A stretch of DNA of 64,000 nt, taken from contig JANATG010000012.1 of the NCBI GenBank assembly GCA_029449235.1, forward strand, positions 1,674,001-1,738,000. The letters run 5' to 3'. The stretch is from Linnemannia schmuckeri (lineage: Eukaryota > Mortierellomycota > Mortierellomycetes > Mortierellales > Mortierellaceae). A program made the translations under genes and the position numbers. Below the pieces are notes generated by a model. It worked only from the letters and a program-made list of their open reading frames with translations. It did no database searches and was not told where the DNA came from. Below are positions 22,696 through 35,525 of this stretch, one piece after another; within the stretch, counting starts at the first letter, position 1, and every line of letters begins with the position of its first letter.

Positions 22696-25562
22696 TCAGA
22701 GCTTCGACTCACCCTTCCTCGCTTTATAGGGTCCAACTTCTCCAAAAATCAAAGGCCTCAAGAACTCCTCATACCCCCACACGACCCCCTTCTCATCGGT
22801 CATCTCCTTCCCGTTCAAGGGCTCATACTCTGTCATCTCTGCCATCCTCTCATAAGCCCTTCCATCGTAAGACCCAAGCGCAGAATTCAAGAACTTGTCC
22901 GTGAATCCAAAGCAGTCCGCGAACCCAACCGCGTTCGGCCGAACGGCGCGCAAAGAGTCTTTGAGGGCTTGACGAGCCCAGGAAGCTTGTTCAGGGGAGA
23001 AGTATCCGTCTTCGAGGAACTCGGCCAGTTCGGTTTCGAGGGTGTAGAAGACGTGGAGGTTGTAGACGGATCGGACGGCCGCCAAGAGGTTTTCTTGTTC
23101 TGGAGTGGGTGTTGGGGAAGTGTTGTAGCGTTTCTCGAGGCCGTTGTGGAAGTTCTCAATCATGATATACTGCACATGAGCCTATCGGAGATAAAAAAAA
23201 AATTAGAAGATGCAGAGACGCGTTAATCAATTTGTTCAGGGCAATCAGTTGACACAAAAAAAAAACGCGAAAAAGACAAAGAAAGGTACCTTGGAAAGAC
23301 GCATGCACTCAAGGTTAAGGTCCGACCACTGAGCGCCCTGCTTCTCAGCCTGGGCAAGCTCAAAGATTAAGCGCGCAGCACGGTGTTGGAAGGCCTTCAA
23401 GATAATCTCAGGGTGGTAGAGCTCAGCCATGGATCTGGCCGCACAGCGCTGCTGGACAAAGCGTCCGTGATCGACCAACGAGACAATGTACCGTGAAGGG
23501 GGTGAAAGGTGCATGTCGGGCTTGCGGATCACGTCCTTGTACAGCTTGAGCAAGTATCTCGATACTTGTTGCTAATTTTGATTGAAAAAAGGGATAATCA
23601 TGCGATGTTAGGACCTACTACATGCACATTGACCCGAAAAAAATCTCACGACACAAGAAGGATGGAGGATGTGTTACCACCCCAACAAAAAAACAGCGCA
23701 CAAAACACTTACAGTCAAAAGAGCGTTCTCACCCTCGTAGGTAACAGTAGCCAGGAACTGCCGATGGAAATCAATCATGCCCGAAAACAGCGAGAACCCA
23801 TGCCCTCCCAGACACCGTCTCGCCTCCTCAATTCCATCAGCACCAAGCTTGGTGCAGTAAGACTTGAGTCCCGAGGAGTAGACATGAACATCCTTCAACA
23901 GCGACGTATCACCCTTGGTGATATCGGCATTGTACTGGGCATACATCTCATTCATCCAGTATCCCGAAAAGATGGTCGCAAACGCGTGTGAGAGTAGAGG
24001 GAGGATACGGTATTGGACAGCTGGGTAGTCCAGGACTTGGGTCTCGAGATCCGTCTTCAAGTCGACGTTGCCTTGACGACGCACCGCGCTATATCTCGTC
24101 GCAATCGTCACCGCTATTGTTAAATGAAAAGGAATCAGTGATGTGGTTAGTTGCCTGTGCTCCAAAAATGCTTACAGACTAGAAGAGCAAGGAACGAGCA
24201 AGGATACGAACCTCGAGCCATGGAGAGGGCAGAGTGATTGATGAGGGTGGTGCGGACGGCGGTCATGCCTCCGTAGGCAAGTTTGGGGTGGATAGGCTTG
24301 GAGTACACACCCTCCTTCGACACTTGCGAGAATCTCATCAACATCTATTTCACAAACGAAAAAGTGTCAGCTTGGATATCAAGGAAAGAAACAACACGAG
24401 AAGCGTGTTGACGATGGACAAGAACTTACATTGGTACGGGGAATGCGGACGTGGTTGAAACGGGCATATCCATTATCCATCGAGATAGCACCCTGTTTAG
24501 GACCTTGGTCCTTGATAACAACACCAGGCAAAGGAGTATGATCCTTCAACGACCGAAGGGGGACCAAGAAAGGGTGAGCACCATAGTCTTTACCCTTGAT
24601 GATCAACTTGGCCTGGACAACGGCATGGTTGGCCATCTTGCCCAAGGTACCGATCCAAAATTTGGCCGAGGATTGGGTAGGAGAGTTGATGACCCATTGG
24701 TCTGTTTCCAAGTCCAAGGTAGCAGTAGTCTCAAGGCGTGAGAGAGCCGAGCCGTGTCCGAGTTCTGTCTGTGCGTAGCTGTTATTTTTCGATCGATTGT
24801 GAACGGGAGAAGAGAAAAGAGAAAAAGGGAGTGAGCAATTTGTGTATTGTTGACAAAGGGTGCGAAAGTACCAAGGGGCGGCATTCGTTCGATTGGTTTG
24901 GTGTATGCTACAACTTACCATCCGATGTAATGGTAGTTCTCGGCGTGAGGGCCCCAGACCTTGAGCTGCTCGTCACTCGCTTGCGACCTCAGCACCGGCA
25001 AAAACATTGCTATTTATTTTGCCGTACAAAAAAAACATTCAATGACATTGTCAGTTATACGCTTCTGTCATTCAAACCTTCCGCCTTAACTAACAAGAAA
25101 GTACGTTCTTACATTCATGCAGATGGACGGGGATATAGTCGTCGATGTAGACCTTTAAGTGTGCAGACTCCTCAGGGGTGAGTCCATGCTCATTTCGGAG
25201 TTCGACATATCGCTTGACCATGGGCAAAGCCCTCTTGAACCTCTATTCAATTATTCCGAGGAAAAAATGTCGTATCTTCATCATTAGTTCCTATACTTTC
25301 TCTTTCTTCTATCCTCAGTACACATCTCTGAACGACAAAGACGTTTTCAATTGCCCATAGAAGTTACCTCGGTGCGCCCAAGAAAGTACCGGTCGGTGCG
25401 ATCAAACACAGGCTCACGATCGACCATGGCCTCAATCGCCTTGAGCCGCTTCATTTTCTCTTCCCCGCCATAGAAGAGCGCTGTGAGCTGGGACGGGTCA
25501 AAGGTGCATTTAGCGCGCTCTGCTGCAATGTCCAGCTGTTGTTGGTTCTCGGCCGAAGGCAT
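22696..25562 (-). CDS. Peroxisomal acyl-CoA oxidase with SKL targeting signal, 8 exons
   Basis: First enzyme of peroxisomal fatty-acid beta-oxidation: it oxidises acyl-CoA to trans-2-enoyl-CoA using FAD and O2, producing H2O2. Exons (minus): 25562-25368, 25242-25113, 25009-24919, 24778-24430, 24344-24212, 24113-23713, 23571-23290, 23181-22696, giving 688 residues, the normal length. Landmarks are GCYAQTELGHGSALSRLETTA (first FAD/substrate segment, read across an exon join), the following YGAHPFLVPLR, KQGAISMDNGYARFNHVRIPR, then the acyl-CoA-oxidase C-terminal region with CLGGHGF and TYEGENALL around the catalytic Glu position. The protein ends in Ser-Lys-Leu, a canonical PTS1 peroxisome import signal. 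All exon joins are in phase. Isozyme assignment is not possible from this sequence alone. Confidence 0.95.
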
Positions 25563-26532
25563 CCTTTTGTCTGAGGAAGGGAAGGAGAAAGGAATGGGAT
25601 GGACTGGGTGAATGAATGGGAAGTGGAAGTACGAGAAGGAGAGGGACGTCGGTGGTTTAAAGTGACAAGGGGTATGTTAAGAGCAACGGCGAAGAAGAAG
25701 AGGGAAGGAGAGAAGTGTAAAAGAAGGACGAAGAGTCGGAATCAGATGGGAGATGAAGAAAGAAAAAAGGATGGAGAAAGAAGAAAGCGGAGGAAGGTGC
25801 GGTAAAGAGAGAAAGGAAGAACGAAAGGTCTTTGGTCCTTTTTATCCCCCGTTTCCTTGTCCCTGTGGGGAGAAACAAAGTTGAATTGCCCACGAAAAGG
25901 GCTGACAGAACAGACGCATCAAGAATACGACGTCGATGCTGACTGGCTGGGTGGCTATTTAACCTTGTGGGGCGGAACAACGGTGACATTGCCGACTGGC
26001 CTTATTCCACGATCATGTCCTTCCTCCCTTCCCCTCATAACATCCTTACTTTCCAATATCAATTGCTTTGTTGTTATTCCTCTTCACGCCTCTATTTCTC
26101 CTCTTTTTTCTTTTCCATGTTGTTACAGGTACCCAATCACGCACACAGACCGACAGCCTTCTTCTGCAATCCTCGGAAATGACGGCTCAACCCACAAGGG
26201 AGAATACCCTTTTTCCTTTTATCCTTTTTACCCCATCCACTCGTTTTTACAACACAACCACCTGGTCCGACCGGACTTGACGGACTCACACCCTTTTGGC
26301 CCATTCTTCTTTCCTTTCTTCTACACACATCCCTATCCATCTCTCACAGACTCGACTTTCACGAGGCAAAGTTGCGTGGTATTATGTTTTAATGGGGTAG
26401 AGGAAGAGGAGGCTTTTGTACGATAATAGTTTTGTAGAGAATAGACTGCACGATAAATAGAGAAACGCGTCTTCTACCAAGAGAGAAAAGGACTACGAGA
26501 TATGAAGAAACAACATAGCAAAGAAAAAGAGA
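25563..26532. other. Intergenic region upstream of acyl-CoA oxidase
   Basis: Holds the presumed oxidase promoter: a GA-rich plus strand at about 25600-25830, which is a CT-rich leader for the gene. After that come about 700 bp of CT-rich sequence with no recognisable gene. Confidence 0.55.
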
Positions 26533-27546
26533 CTACTTGAAGTGAGCGCCTTGGGCAACAACTTGTCCTTGCATGGCCTTAATCTCCCACGTCGTCGCGT
26601 TCTCCAAGTTCTTCTCAGTTCCAAACCCGGTCTTATAACAGTTGGCCAAATGACCCATCGAGGGCACATCGCCCGCCTGTGCTGCTCTCAAGAACCATCC
26701 CATCGCCTCCTTAGGGTTCACACCAACCCCCTTCCCCTCTTTGTACATGATCGCCACACGTCTCATTCCAATCGCATGACCCTTCGACGCCGCCGCCATC
26801 TGCCAGTCGAAAGCCTCGGCCCAATCGTTCCGCTCGTTGACAGCCATGGCTGCCAGGTTAATACAAGCCTCTGCAGAGTTGGCATTGTTGTTGGCTCGGA
26901 CAAACAGTTCCCGAGCCTTGGCCGGGTCCTTGGATCCATTCTCGCCGTTCAAGTAGCAGACTCCCAAATCATACGCCGCCTCCTCATAATGATTCCGGAG
27001 CGCATTCTCGTACCACGCAAACTTCTTCTTGTCGTCCTTTTGCACAAAGTCGCCCTTCTTGTACATCATTCCGAGGTTGTACATCGCCTTGCCCGATCCA
27101 AGCTCCGCGCCCTTGTTAAACCACTCGAATGCCATCTCCATGTTGGCCGGCACTCCACGACCGTTGATGTACGACAGAGCCAATGCACAGCAGGCATCCG
27201 CATGCCCATTGTTGGCCGCTGCTGTGAACCATTCAACAGCACCCTTGTGGTTCTGATTCGTACCCCATCCGTCCCTGTAGCAGTATCCAATCTCGTTCTG
27301 AGCGACAGGTACTCCTAACTGCGCGGCTTTGAGCCACCACTCGAACGCCTTCTCGGCTGACTTTGTCGTTCCCTGTCCTTGTGAGTACATGTTTCCAATC
27401 GTCGCCATTGCCTTTCCATTGCCCTTTTCCGCTATTTCGTTATAAAACATTTCATATAAAGGTAATATATTAGCGGACATTTTTTTCATCATATTCACTC
27501 ACACTTGTCCACTGTCATTCATTCACTCAATAAGGGTCATCCGCGA

Positions 27547-27596
<50 letters not shown>

Positions 27597-28539
27597 TACC
27601 AGCCTTCTCATAAAAGTAAAATGCCTGCTCAAAGTCGACAACTTTGCCATACATGCCATATTGATGTGCATTTCCGAGACTCAACAGCGACTCGGGCCAT
27701 CCAGCAGTCGCAGCCTTCTCGAGCCACTCCATCGCCTGGTTGGTATCCTTGACAATATCGGCCGAAGGCGGGTTGTTAAGCGACTTTGCATAGACATGCA
27801 TGGCCTCTGGGTGACCCTCCTGTGCAGATTGGAGCAGCCACTGCATTCCGACCTTGATGTTCTTTTCCGTGCCCTTACCGCTCAACAACGCCTCGGCGAC
27901 CTTGTACTCTGCCAACGACTTGTCAATCACATCAATCGAGCCCTCAACCGCCGTCGCTGCCGTCATCCACCAACCAAACGCCTTTTCCGCATCCGCCGGA
28001 AAGTCGGCTCCAGACCCGGTAGTATACAATTCCGCCAGGCGAATCGTCGATTTCGCATCCCCATTCTTAGCCGCCGTCTCGAGCCACATCGAGGCACCCT
28101 CGGCGGTCGCCTGACAACCCTCACCCTTCATCAGACACTCTCCCACACGACGAGTCGAGGGAGTGTGGCTCGCATAAGCCGCCTTGAGGTACAAATCAAA
28201 GGCCGCCTTAGGGTTCTTGGCCACACCGACACCTCCTCGCGTGTAGAGCTCGGCCAGATGGAACTGGGCCTCGAGATGGCCCTTGTTGGCAGCGGCGGTG
28301 TACCAGTCCTCGGCGCCCTTGATGTTGGGGACGGTGCCGATACCGTGTTCATAGCAATAAGCGGCTCGGAAGAGAGCGTCCGTCTCGCCGTTGTAGGCGG
28401 CCTTGGTGTACCATTGGAGTGCCTGACCGGGGTTCTTTTGAGACCCCTCCTGGCCCTCCTCAAAGTATTGGCCGAGAAGGTATTGTGCCCTGGGGTCCTC
28501 GCGCTGAGCGCTCTCCATCAGCGATGCAAACGTGCTCAT
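26533..28539 (-). CDS. SEL1-like tetratricopeptide repeat protein, 2 exons
   Basis: Exons 28539-27600 and 27431-26533 join in phase to give 612 residues made almost entirely of SEL1 repeats (about 14-16). Each copy fits A..LG..Y..G.G...N...A..W..KAA..G; clear ones include AYCYEHGIGTVPN, SYINGRGVPAN, GYCYRDGWGTNQN and IMYKEGKGVGVNP. SEL1 proteins act as alpha-solenoid scaffolds, for example adaptors of ER-associated degradation or chitin synthase regulators. No membrane segment, signal peptide or catalytic domain is visible, so a soluble scaffold is the most that can be said. The single intron begins GTAAG followed by a 45-nt T run on the coding strand. Start chosen as the first ATG (MSTFASLMES), after which repeats begin at once. 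Confidence 0.9.
27550..27594. repeat. 45-nt homopolymer in the SEL1-gene intron
   Basis: A run of 45 A on the plus strand, so T on the coding strand, begins right after the 5' splice site GTAAG. It is the longest homopolymer in the window. The exact length may be affected by assembly. Confidence 0.9.
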
Positions 28540-29636
28540 GATAGTGTATGTGTATGTGTGTCTGTGTGTTGTAAAGGTTGATAGGTGTGTGTGTGTGCTG
28601 TTTTAAGGCAGCTACTGTTGTTTTGTTGTTGATTTGGGGTCGTCTGTCGTTTGTCCTGACAAGTAATGAGGAGGAGGGAAGGAGACAAAAGAGACTCTGG
28701 CAGGTGAGATGTGAACTTGTGGCGATGTAAAGTAGAAGGAAGAGAGTTAACGACAGAGGGCTGTTGCTGTTTTAGTCAAGCTCCAAGTGTGAAGAAGGTG
28801 TGAAATGTGAGAAGTGAAGGAGAAAAGAAGGGAGTGGTCGTGATGATGATGCGATGTAGAAGAGGTGTGTGATTGTTGCTGTTGTGGATTGGGTATAAAG
28901 GAAAGGAAAGGAAAGAAGGATGCGAGTTGGAGAAAGGGATGAGAGGAAGGTGAGAGAGACGTAAGGAGGTGAAAAGGGAAGGAAAGGAAAGAAGAGAAAA
29001 GAAAAGAAAAGAAAAGAAAAGAAAAGAAAAGGGCGCCTGTTGCGGACGAACAAAGGACCCACTGTTGCCGCTTGTGAAAATAAGGAAAGAAAGTTGAGTT
29101 GGCTGTTGCTGATATGCAGACTAGCCTGCCAGGGCTACAAGGCACATATGGCTCACTCTTTGGCTGGCTGACCTACCCCTCCTTCCCAGAGAGGCTTAGG
29201 ACGATGGAAAAATCTCGACCGTGTGTGCGTGTGGCATGCACCACAACCGCACTTTCCCTCAACATCATTTTTCTGGGCGAATAAAATACGACTCATGCAA
29301 AATAACAAACAGACAGAAATCATTGTCGCGGTTGCCCTGGTTTTTTCTTTACAATTGAGAGCACTTTTAACTTTCAAGGAAGAAAAAACCAACAAACGAG
29401 CTCTTTCATTCACCCTCAACTGTACACAAGAACGATGAACAATAACAAGGTTGAAAGTGAATAAAAAAAAAATAACAGCGAGAGCAAAATTATAGGCAAA
29501 AAGACAAAAGAGGCGATACCGTCGTGGTTGTTTGAACCTTTCTCTCTTCATATCTGATTTATTCCTTGGTAATGTGTCGCTGTCGCTCGCAAAAGTGGCA
29601 ACGATGTGTATCTGGTCTCGTATCTGATGAGGCCAG
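28540..29636. other. Intergenic region with AAAAG microsatellite
   Basis: About 1.1 kb between the SEL1 gene start and the VPS11 stop. A purine-rich tract at about 28795-29035 ends in roughly seven or eight AAAAG units (about 28995-29032). No gene recognised. Confidence 0.6.
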
Positions 29637-32600
29637 TTAGGTCGACCCGTCAATCAGCTTTGCAAAGGCCATGGTGTTGTTGCCAAAATATTTTGCAATC
29701 ACCTCAAACCCATCATCCGCATCCTCAAGCTATATTGTCATCAAATATGAAACATAAAACCATATTTTAATACACATTACATACAAAAGGCATAACATAA
29801 GCCATACCACATCCATCTAACACAACATTAAACGCACAGAGAGCGACTTACCTCAGAAATAAAAAGATCGTGCTTTTCAGCATTGGCCTCCTGCATCCGA
29901 CGGATATCAGCAACAGTGCGCTGCTCAACCATACACTTGGGGCACTCCCGATCCGCAGAATCAGACAAACACCGCTGATGGTACGAATGTCTGCACAAGA
30001 AATGCACCGATGGCAAGTCCAACGATCCACCACACGCACTGCACTTGGTTACCTGGAAGATTCTTGCCGACGTCTTCAAATCATCAATCTCCCGCCGCTT
30101 CTTCTCAGACTCTTGTCGGTAGCTCTGGATCTGCTTCTGGTCCTCAATCCGCTCCTTGCGCTCAGCCTCAATCCGATGGCCGATGTAGTTCTTGATCATT
30201 CCAATCGTCGCTACCGATGTCTGAGAAAGGGCTTGCACAACTTGCAGTGGAGGTAACAGGTCCTGCTGATCAATGTGATCCAACACCTTCAACAAATCGG
30301 GTGTCGCTGACGTGAGACGAGACGGCGAAGACGAAAAGTATGACAGTGTTAGGGGGTATAACGACGGTTCTTGTGGCCTAGGAGTAAAAGAATGTGTCAC
30401 AGTGAAGACAATCATTAGTCGGCAAAAGGAGATAAAATATTTGTTTGGAAGGAGGTGTCACAGTAACATAACGAGGAGACATTAAAATAAAAAACGGACG
30501 GCTGACAACACCATGTCCATACATATAAGCATATAGACATAGACAGACACTCACCCGTATTTGCGGAGACACTCCATCACCTTGGCAGTATCGTCCCGGC
30601 CGATCCAGAGTCGAAGAATGTCCGTGTACATCTTCATACGCTCGTACAAAAACACAATACCCTCATCAAAGCCAGCCATATGGCAGAGCACAAGGGCATG
30701 GTTGGTATCGTAAGGGATCTCTGTATCGTTCAGCAACTTCATGCATTTCTCCTTCTTGATAATCCTGTCCCTGCTCTTGCGGTTCAACTCTGCCACGTGC
30801 ATGGTCTGACCTTTACCCGATGATGATGCCATCGGTGGGTCTGCCAGGTAAAGCTCCAACAGGGTGTTCCAGATCGCCTTGCGCTCCTCCATGTCCTGCT
30901 CATTCGACACTCCAAATCGACTGGCACCGCTGATGGATCCCTTGTCGTTCACGTCGTTTCCAACAGCAGTCTTCTTGGAGCTGTTAATGCTGCCTGGTTT
31001 GTTTAGATGGGTATTCGGGGTTGGTGACTTGAGATTAGTACCCACGGTCGACTGATTAGTGGACGGGGTCGTTGGCCAGCGGTTGGCAGAGACCTTTTCT
31101 AAAAATGTGATCAGATACGCTGGCAGGTCCACAAACAGACTCATAAACGTCCTGGGAGAGGGTGGCGCGTACTTGGAGCCATCGCGGTGGACGCCACCGT
31201 GAAGCTTGGGCGAGAAAGTGGCTTGATGGCCAAGATTGGGGCTGGCAGATGATGAAATAGGTGGAGACGCTGTGCCAGTTGGGCCTCCCATGGCAAAGGG
31301 AAGCATGCTGAAAGCGGCGTGGTGAGTTCCTGCAGTGTGAGTTGGAACAGGGGAGGCTGTGCCGGGTGTGGGTGAAGAAGAACCGACTCTTGCGAGGGAA
31401 CCGGAGCAAAGGTCGACTAAAAGCTGCGTGGTTTGCTCAGGAAGGTGTGTCAGGAGGACTTTTCCGTACTTTTGAAGGTTCTTGTCCGCCTCAATGGGCC
31501 CAAGTCGGCGCATGTACGCGAGCGCACGGTCGTACTGCTTCACATCGTCGATTTGCACCGTCAAATACCTAAATTGATATACCAAATTAATTCATGTCAG
31601 TTCCAATGTCAAGTTGCAGCGTGCAGGCCCGAGTATATGCCATCCTGTCACCAACTTACAAGTCGTGCTCCTCAAACTTTTCGGCCAGGTATACAGCATG
31701 CTCATGGTAGCCTGCCTGACGACATACTTGAATCGCCGTCTCCAAGTCAAATGTCAAGTCGCTATCAGTCTTAAGGACCAACAATGAAGGTAGATCGTTA
31801 GTGTGAGTTAGTGGAGGCAAGGGTGCGCCGTTAAAATAAACCAAATGGTCGCAAGGCTACCTTGATAAATTCATCGAGTCTCTTGACATCCTTGAGCTTG
31901 GTGTAACAATTCAGCAAAAGGGTGGTATGGTCGGCGTTGGCGAGTCCGCTGGAGTGAAGTTCCTGCAAGTATGACGTCAAGTTGTAGATTCGCTGGGCAT
32001 CAAGGAACTTTCGGATGACGTACGAAGGTTCCAAGCGGCCAATTGTTCGGACATACTGTCCCATGGCGCCGTCGTAATCACCTTTGTTGTAGAGATGGTC
32101 GCCATACTTTTTGATAATATCCGAAATGCTAGCGTTGTCGTACTTTTGGTTGTGAGCAAGATTGATGGCCAACAGGTACATGTTCTTCTTAAACAAGATA
32201 TCCAGCTTGACCGAGGTATCCATTTCATCCAGACGGTAGACCTAATTGATTATCATTATATAATTTAGTCCGCCATCCTGTATATGATCTTTTTCAGGAA
32301 AACAAACAAAAGGCAAAGATGTTTTACCTTGCCGCCGTTCTCAACAATGTAAATGCTTCCCCACTCGCAAATGACGCTTCTGATGCCTTGCGAGAAAGTT
32401 GCCTGGTATGCTGTGAACTTATTGGCAGTGTCGACAATGGTGAGGCGAGTTGTGTCGTTGGCAGAGACAGAAGCAGCCTGAACGCCAAATGTCCTGGTGG
32501 CAGTCAAAGGAATGTTGGGAGGTGATACCAACACCAGGTACGACTTGTAAAAAGTGATGAATGTCTTTGCACCTAGAAGTATGAAGTTCCAAAAGTAGCG

Positions 32601-33899
32601 TGAACCAGTGTAATTTCTCTGGATTTTATCACTGACAATGGACACTTTTAATTCTTCCAGTTTCTTCTTGAGCGTTACCATCAAGTCCATATGCGGGTCC
32701 ACGACCGTCGGGTCCGTAAAAGAAGATGGCTTCGTCACGAGCGATGGCAAGCTCCTGTGTACTTTCGTTCATAACAGCGCAGCCCAGTCCACCGCCTTGA
32801 TCATCAAGAGTCTAATTGTTGTTTCGTCCGCAAAGGAGTAAGTTTCTTGAACTGCATGAGCGACGTTTAAGAATGACGCTAATCTGAAGTTCCAGCAAGA
32901 TATCAACAAGGTCGTACCTGCGTCTGCTTTGTCGAGGTATTGTACAAAAGGACCTTTGCGGTCGTCGCGATATATAACAACGCTCCTTTTTGTTGCTCCT
33001 TGAAGCCAAGACCTAACATGAAAAACAAACGTCGTCAATAGTCAGTTGGAATATTCGTTGTCAGCTGTAAATGCCTCTTTCGTGACAAAAGAAGAAAAGT
33101 ACCTGTGATGGGCTCGTCATTTTGGTGAACAACTTTCTGTGCTGTAGTACGTTCACGCATCAAGTCTCCATAGATCAAAACGACAGTTCCGTTTGCCAAA
33201 CCGACGGCAACCTGGGACAGGTTCTCCAGAACAGCCAGAGCAGAGACAGGAAAGGCATTTCCTTGTTGTGTCACGCGAATTGATCGCTCCAGTGTAGGTC
33301 CTGGCTTGTTCCTGTCTGGCTTGTCCAGATCCCAAAATTTGATAACCTGCACCGCGTTCTCCTCCTCCTAGTTGTTGCAAATATGATTGCCAAGTTAAAT
33401 TATGGCCGAATCATGGTCAGCTTCCTGCACAGCACACTGTCTTATTTGCCGAATCAGAGGTCGGCATTATAGCCACGCAGAGGCACAAAGTTTTACTTAC
33501 TCCAACAGTGACAAGAATGTTGCGTTGTCTGAGTTGCTTCATATGTGTGACGCGCCCACTGTCATACGCGAGGAAGGACTCGACTTGGAGAGCCTTGTCG
33601 ATGATATGAACGAGTCCCGACCGGTCTGCAACGACCATATGGCCACGTCCACTTGTCGCCACATTCGACTCGATAGACTAAAGTGGTTGTAAGAGCAAGT
33701 TGAGGTTGAAGTCGCGGTTAGCTCCTGTTGGGTTGTCTGCTTCCTTTGTTGCCTGCCATGTGTCAGAAGGCTTTGCAAGTGTGAGGTGAATGAAGATGCC
33801 CATAGGACGGACCTTGAAGATTTCAGGCGACTTCGAGGGGTCCTCAGGATCCTTGAGCTCGACTTTGTCAAAGAAGTTGAATTGGCGCTGAAGTGCCAT
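29637..33899 (-). CDS. VPS11: VPS11 (PEP5), HOPS/CORVET tethering-complex subunit with RING-H2 end, 11 exons
   Basis: Core subunit shared by the HOPS and CORVET complexes that tether endosomes and vacuoles before SNARE-driven fusion. Exons (minus): 33899-33813, 33677-33501, 33367-33103, 33012-32918, 32811-32679, 32572-32328, 32241-31861, 31769-31660, 31568-30555, 30377-29852, 29729-29637, giving 1041 residues with every join in phase. The N-terminal beta-propeller runs to about residue 330 and includes IKFWDLDK and YKSYLVLVSPP. The clathrin-heavy-chain-like alpha-solenoid follows, with KKYGDHLYNKGDYDGAM and CRQAGYHEHAVYLAEK. Near residues 560-700 are Ser/Pro/Thr-rich insertions not typical of yeast Vps11. 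At the C terminus is a RING-H2 finger, CSACGGSLDLP...FLCRHSYHQRCL...CPKC, preceded by a coiled coil. The last exon encodes only 30 residues. Confidence 0.95.
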
Positions 33900-34198
33900 G
33901 GTATGGGGCAAGTTTTTGTTGTCGAGGAAATAAGGAAGGAGAGGGGAGACAGTGAGGATGGGGAGGTGTAGAAAGACAAAGGAGGGGATGGCTGGAAAGG
34001 AATGCGCCTGACTGACAGAACGGACGGTTTGAAAAGCGTGGCAAACATCAGGTGACTGCCAGTTCGAAAGTAGAATAGACTGAGAAACTAAAAAAAAAAA
34101 ATCCCCAACGGTATGCTTGTCTGCTTGCCATTGTCCACAACGCTCCTTCTTCACACCCCCTGCTCTTCCCTGCAACGCATTCAAACAACAACAGCAAA
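33900..34198. promoter_or_regulatory. Shared divergent promoter, VPS11 and CS-domain gene
   Basis: Only 299 bp separate the two start codons, so both promoters must lie here or overlap. It contains a 12-nt A run near 34089-34100. No specific factor site is claimed. Confidence 0.5.
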
Positions 34199-34819
34199 AT
34201 GCATTCAATCAACCTCCACCAGACTTCGGGGCATGCAGTCCTCATTATCTACCTGTCCTCAATCGATCCTGTCTCAGTGTCCTCACAGATCTCGCCCTCA
34301 CACCACGCCGCAGCGATCAGCTTCAACCACACCGACTCGGATGCGACTACACTAACAACGACAGTGGTAGTTCAGCCCGTGCTTTCTCAAGAACAACAGA
34401 CACTGCACACGGATCCGATTCAAGAGTGCTCATACTCTGTCACTCCCGAGAACATTGTTATCCGATTGAAGAAAACAAGTCCGTCTTGTGAGTGGCAAGC
34501 TCTGCAGCTTCACTTCAAGACTCTTACCACAAGCTCAAACAACGACCAGTCGTCATTACCACCATCAGCAGCAGCAACAGATATGGAAGGAGTGATTGCT
34601 GAACAAACAGGAGATGAGGAAAGAGGGACAAGTCTAGTCGCAAAGTTTGTGACAGGCGCCAACACAACGTCCTTTCAAGAGGCGATCCGGAGTCAACCAC
34701 TGTGGGAGGACCATGAAGCAGGTAGTCACGTCGTTGGCAATGTGCAGGCCAAGCGCGTCCCTGGCATGAATGCCATCCAGATGACCGCTGAACTCGTCCC
34801 ACCCTCTTCTTCCTCATAG
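34199..34819 (+). CDS. Small CS-domain (p23/SGT1-fold) protein, probable co-chaperone
   Basis: An intronless 206-residue protein. Residues about 12-107 resemble a CS domain, the HSP20-like beta-sandwich of SGT1, p23 and PIH1-family proteins. Visible are a leading beta strand with AVLIIYLSSIDP, alternating hydrophobic strands, and the conserved end VTPENIVIRLKK followed by CEWQALQL, which parallels the SGT1 pattern of a strand ending in LKK and then a Trp. CS domains bind HSP90, so a co-chaperone role is likely, but the client is unknown. The C-terminal half is Ser/Thr/Glu-rich with no further domain. It is divergent from VPS11. The ATG follows AAA at position -3, a good context. An overlapping +1 frame is a shadow. 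Confidence 0.65.
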   Translation: MHSINLHQTSGHAVLIIYLSSIDPVSVSSQISPSHHAAAISFNHTDSDATTLTTTVVVQPVLSQEQQTLHTDPIQECSYSVTPENIVIRLKKTSPSCEWQALQLHFKTLTTSSNNDQSSLPPSAAATDMEGVIAEQTGDEERGTSLVAKFVTGANTTSFQEAIRSQPLWEDHEAGSHVVGNVQAKRVPGMNAIQMTAELVPPSSSS

Positions 34820-35525
34820 TCAATTTATAAGCACTGCTATAATAATAATGTGTTCACTCCACGTGTCGCGACAACCAAAATAAATACGCGTTTGTACAGA
34901 TAGTAGCACGTTTGGAACCATTCCTGGCGACAGTTTTATGCACATTTTTTATTTGTGTGCTTACCTTCTTACCTGCCCCTCTGCTCTCTTCTTCCCTCTC
35001 CCTTCTCTTCTCCTAACCCTCCCTTTCCCTCACATCTGGTCCTTGATTCAGCCCCCCTTCAACTCTCTCTCTCTCGCTCTGACAACCATCAGCGAAGGGG
35101 TTCGGCCACCCTTCTCCCCTCATTCTTTTTGACTGTCCCTCTGCCAATCTCTATCTGCGTGCCTGCCCAAAATGAAGCATCCATAATGGACAAGAAAATG
35201 CCAAGGAGGTGCCATCGTTTTGTCTGCAAGACACAAGGAGCAGGAGCGAGAGCAGTATCGGATGTGCACCCATCCAAAGGGTGCCGAACACATTTTTATC
35301 TCTTTTTTCTTTGCAGAGGAGGATCTTTCAGTTACCTTTGACTTGCTTCCTTTGTCCGTGGAATTCATGGTCAATGAAAACCATTAGATCCTCATTGCTT
35401 CTACTTCTTTCTTTTTTTCTTTTTTTTGCCTTTTTTCTTCTGTTTTGCTCTTGCTTCTTTCACTTCCTTTTTCCTTCCCCCATCGTTCCTGATTTGTATA
35501 TTACCATCATCCTCCACAAAAAAAA
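34820..35525. other. Intergenic, pyrimidine-rich before the DUF7137 gene
   Basis: Pyrimidine-rich sequence at about 34970-35120 and 35400-35520, with no gene-like open frame. Presumed promoter and leader of the next gene. Confidence 0.55.
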
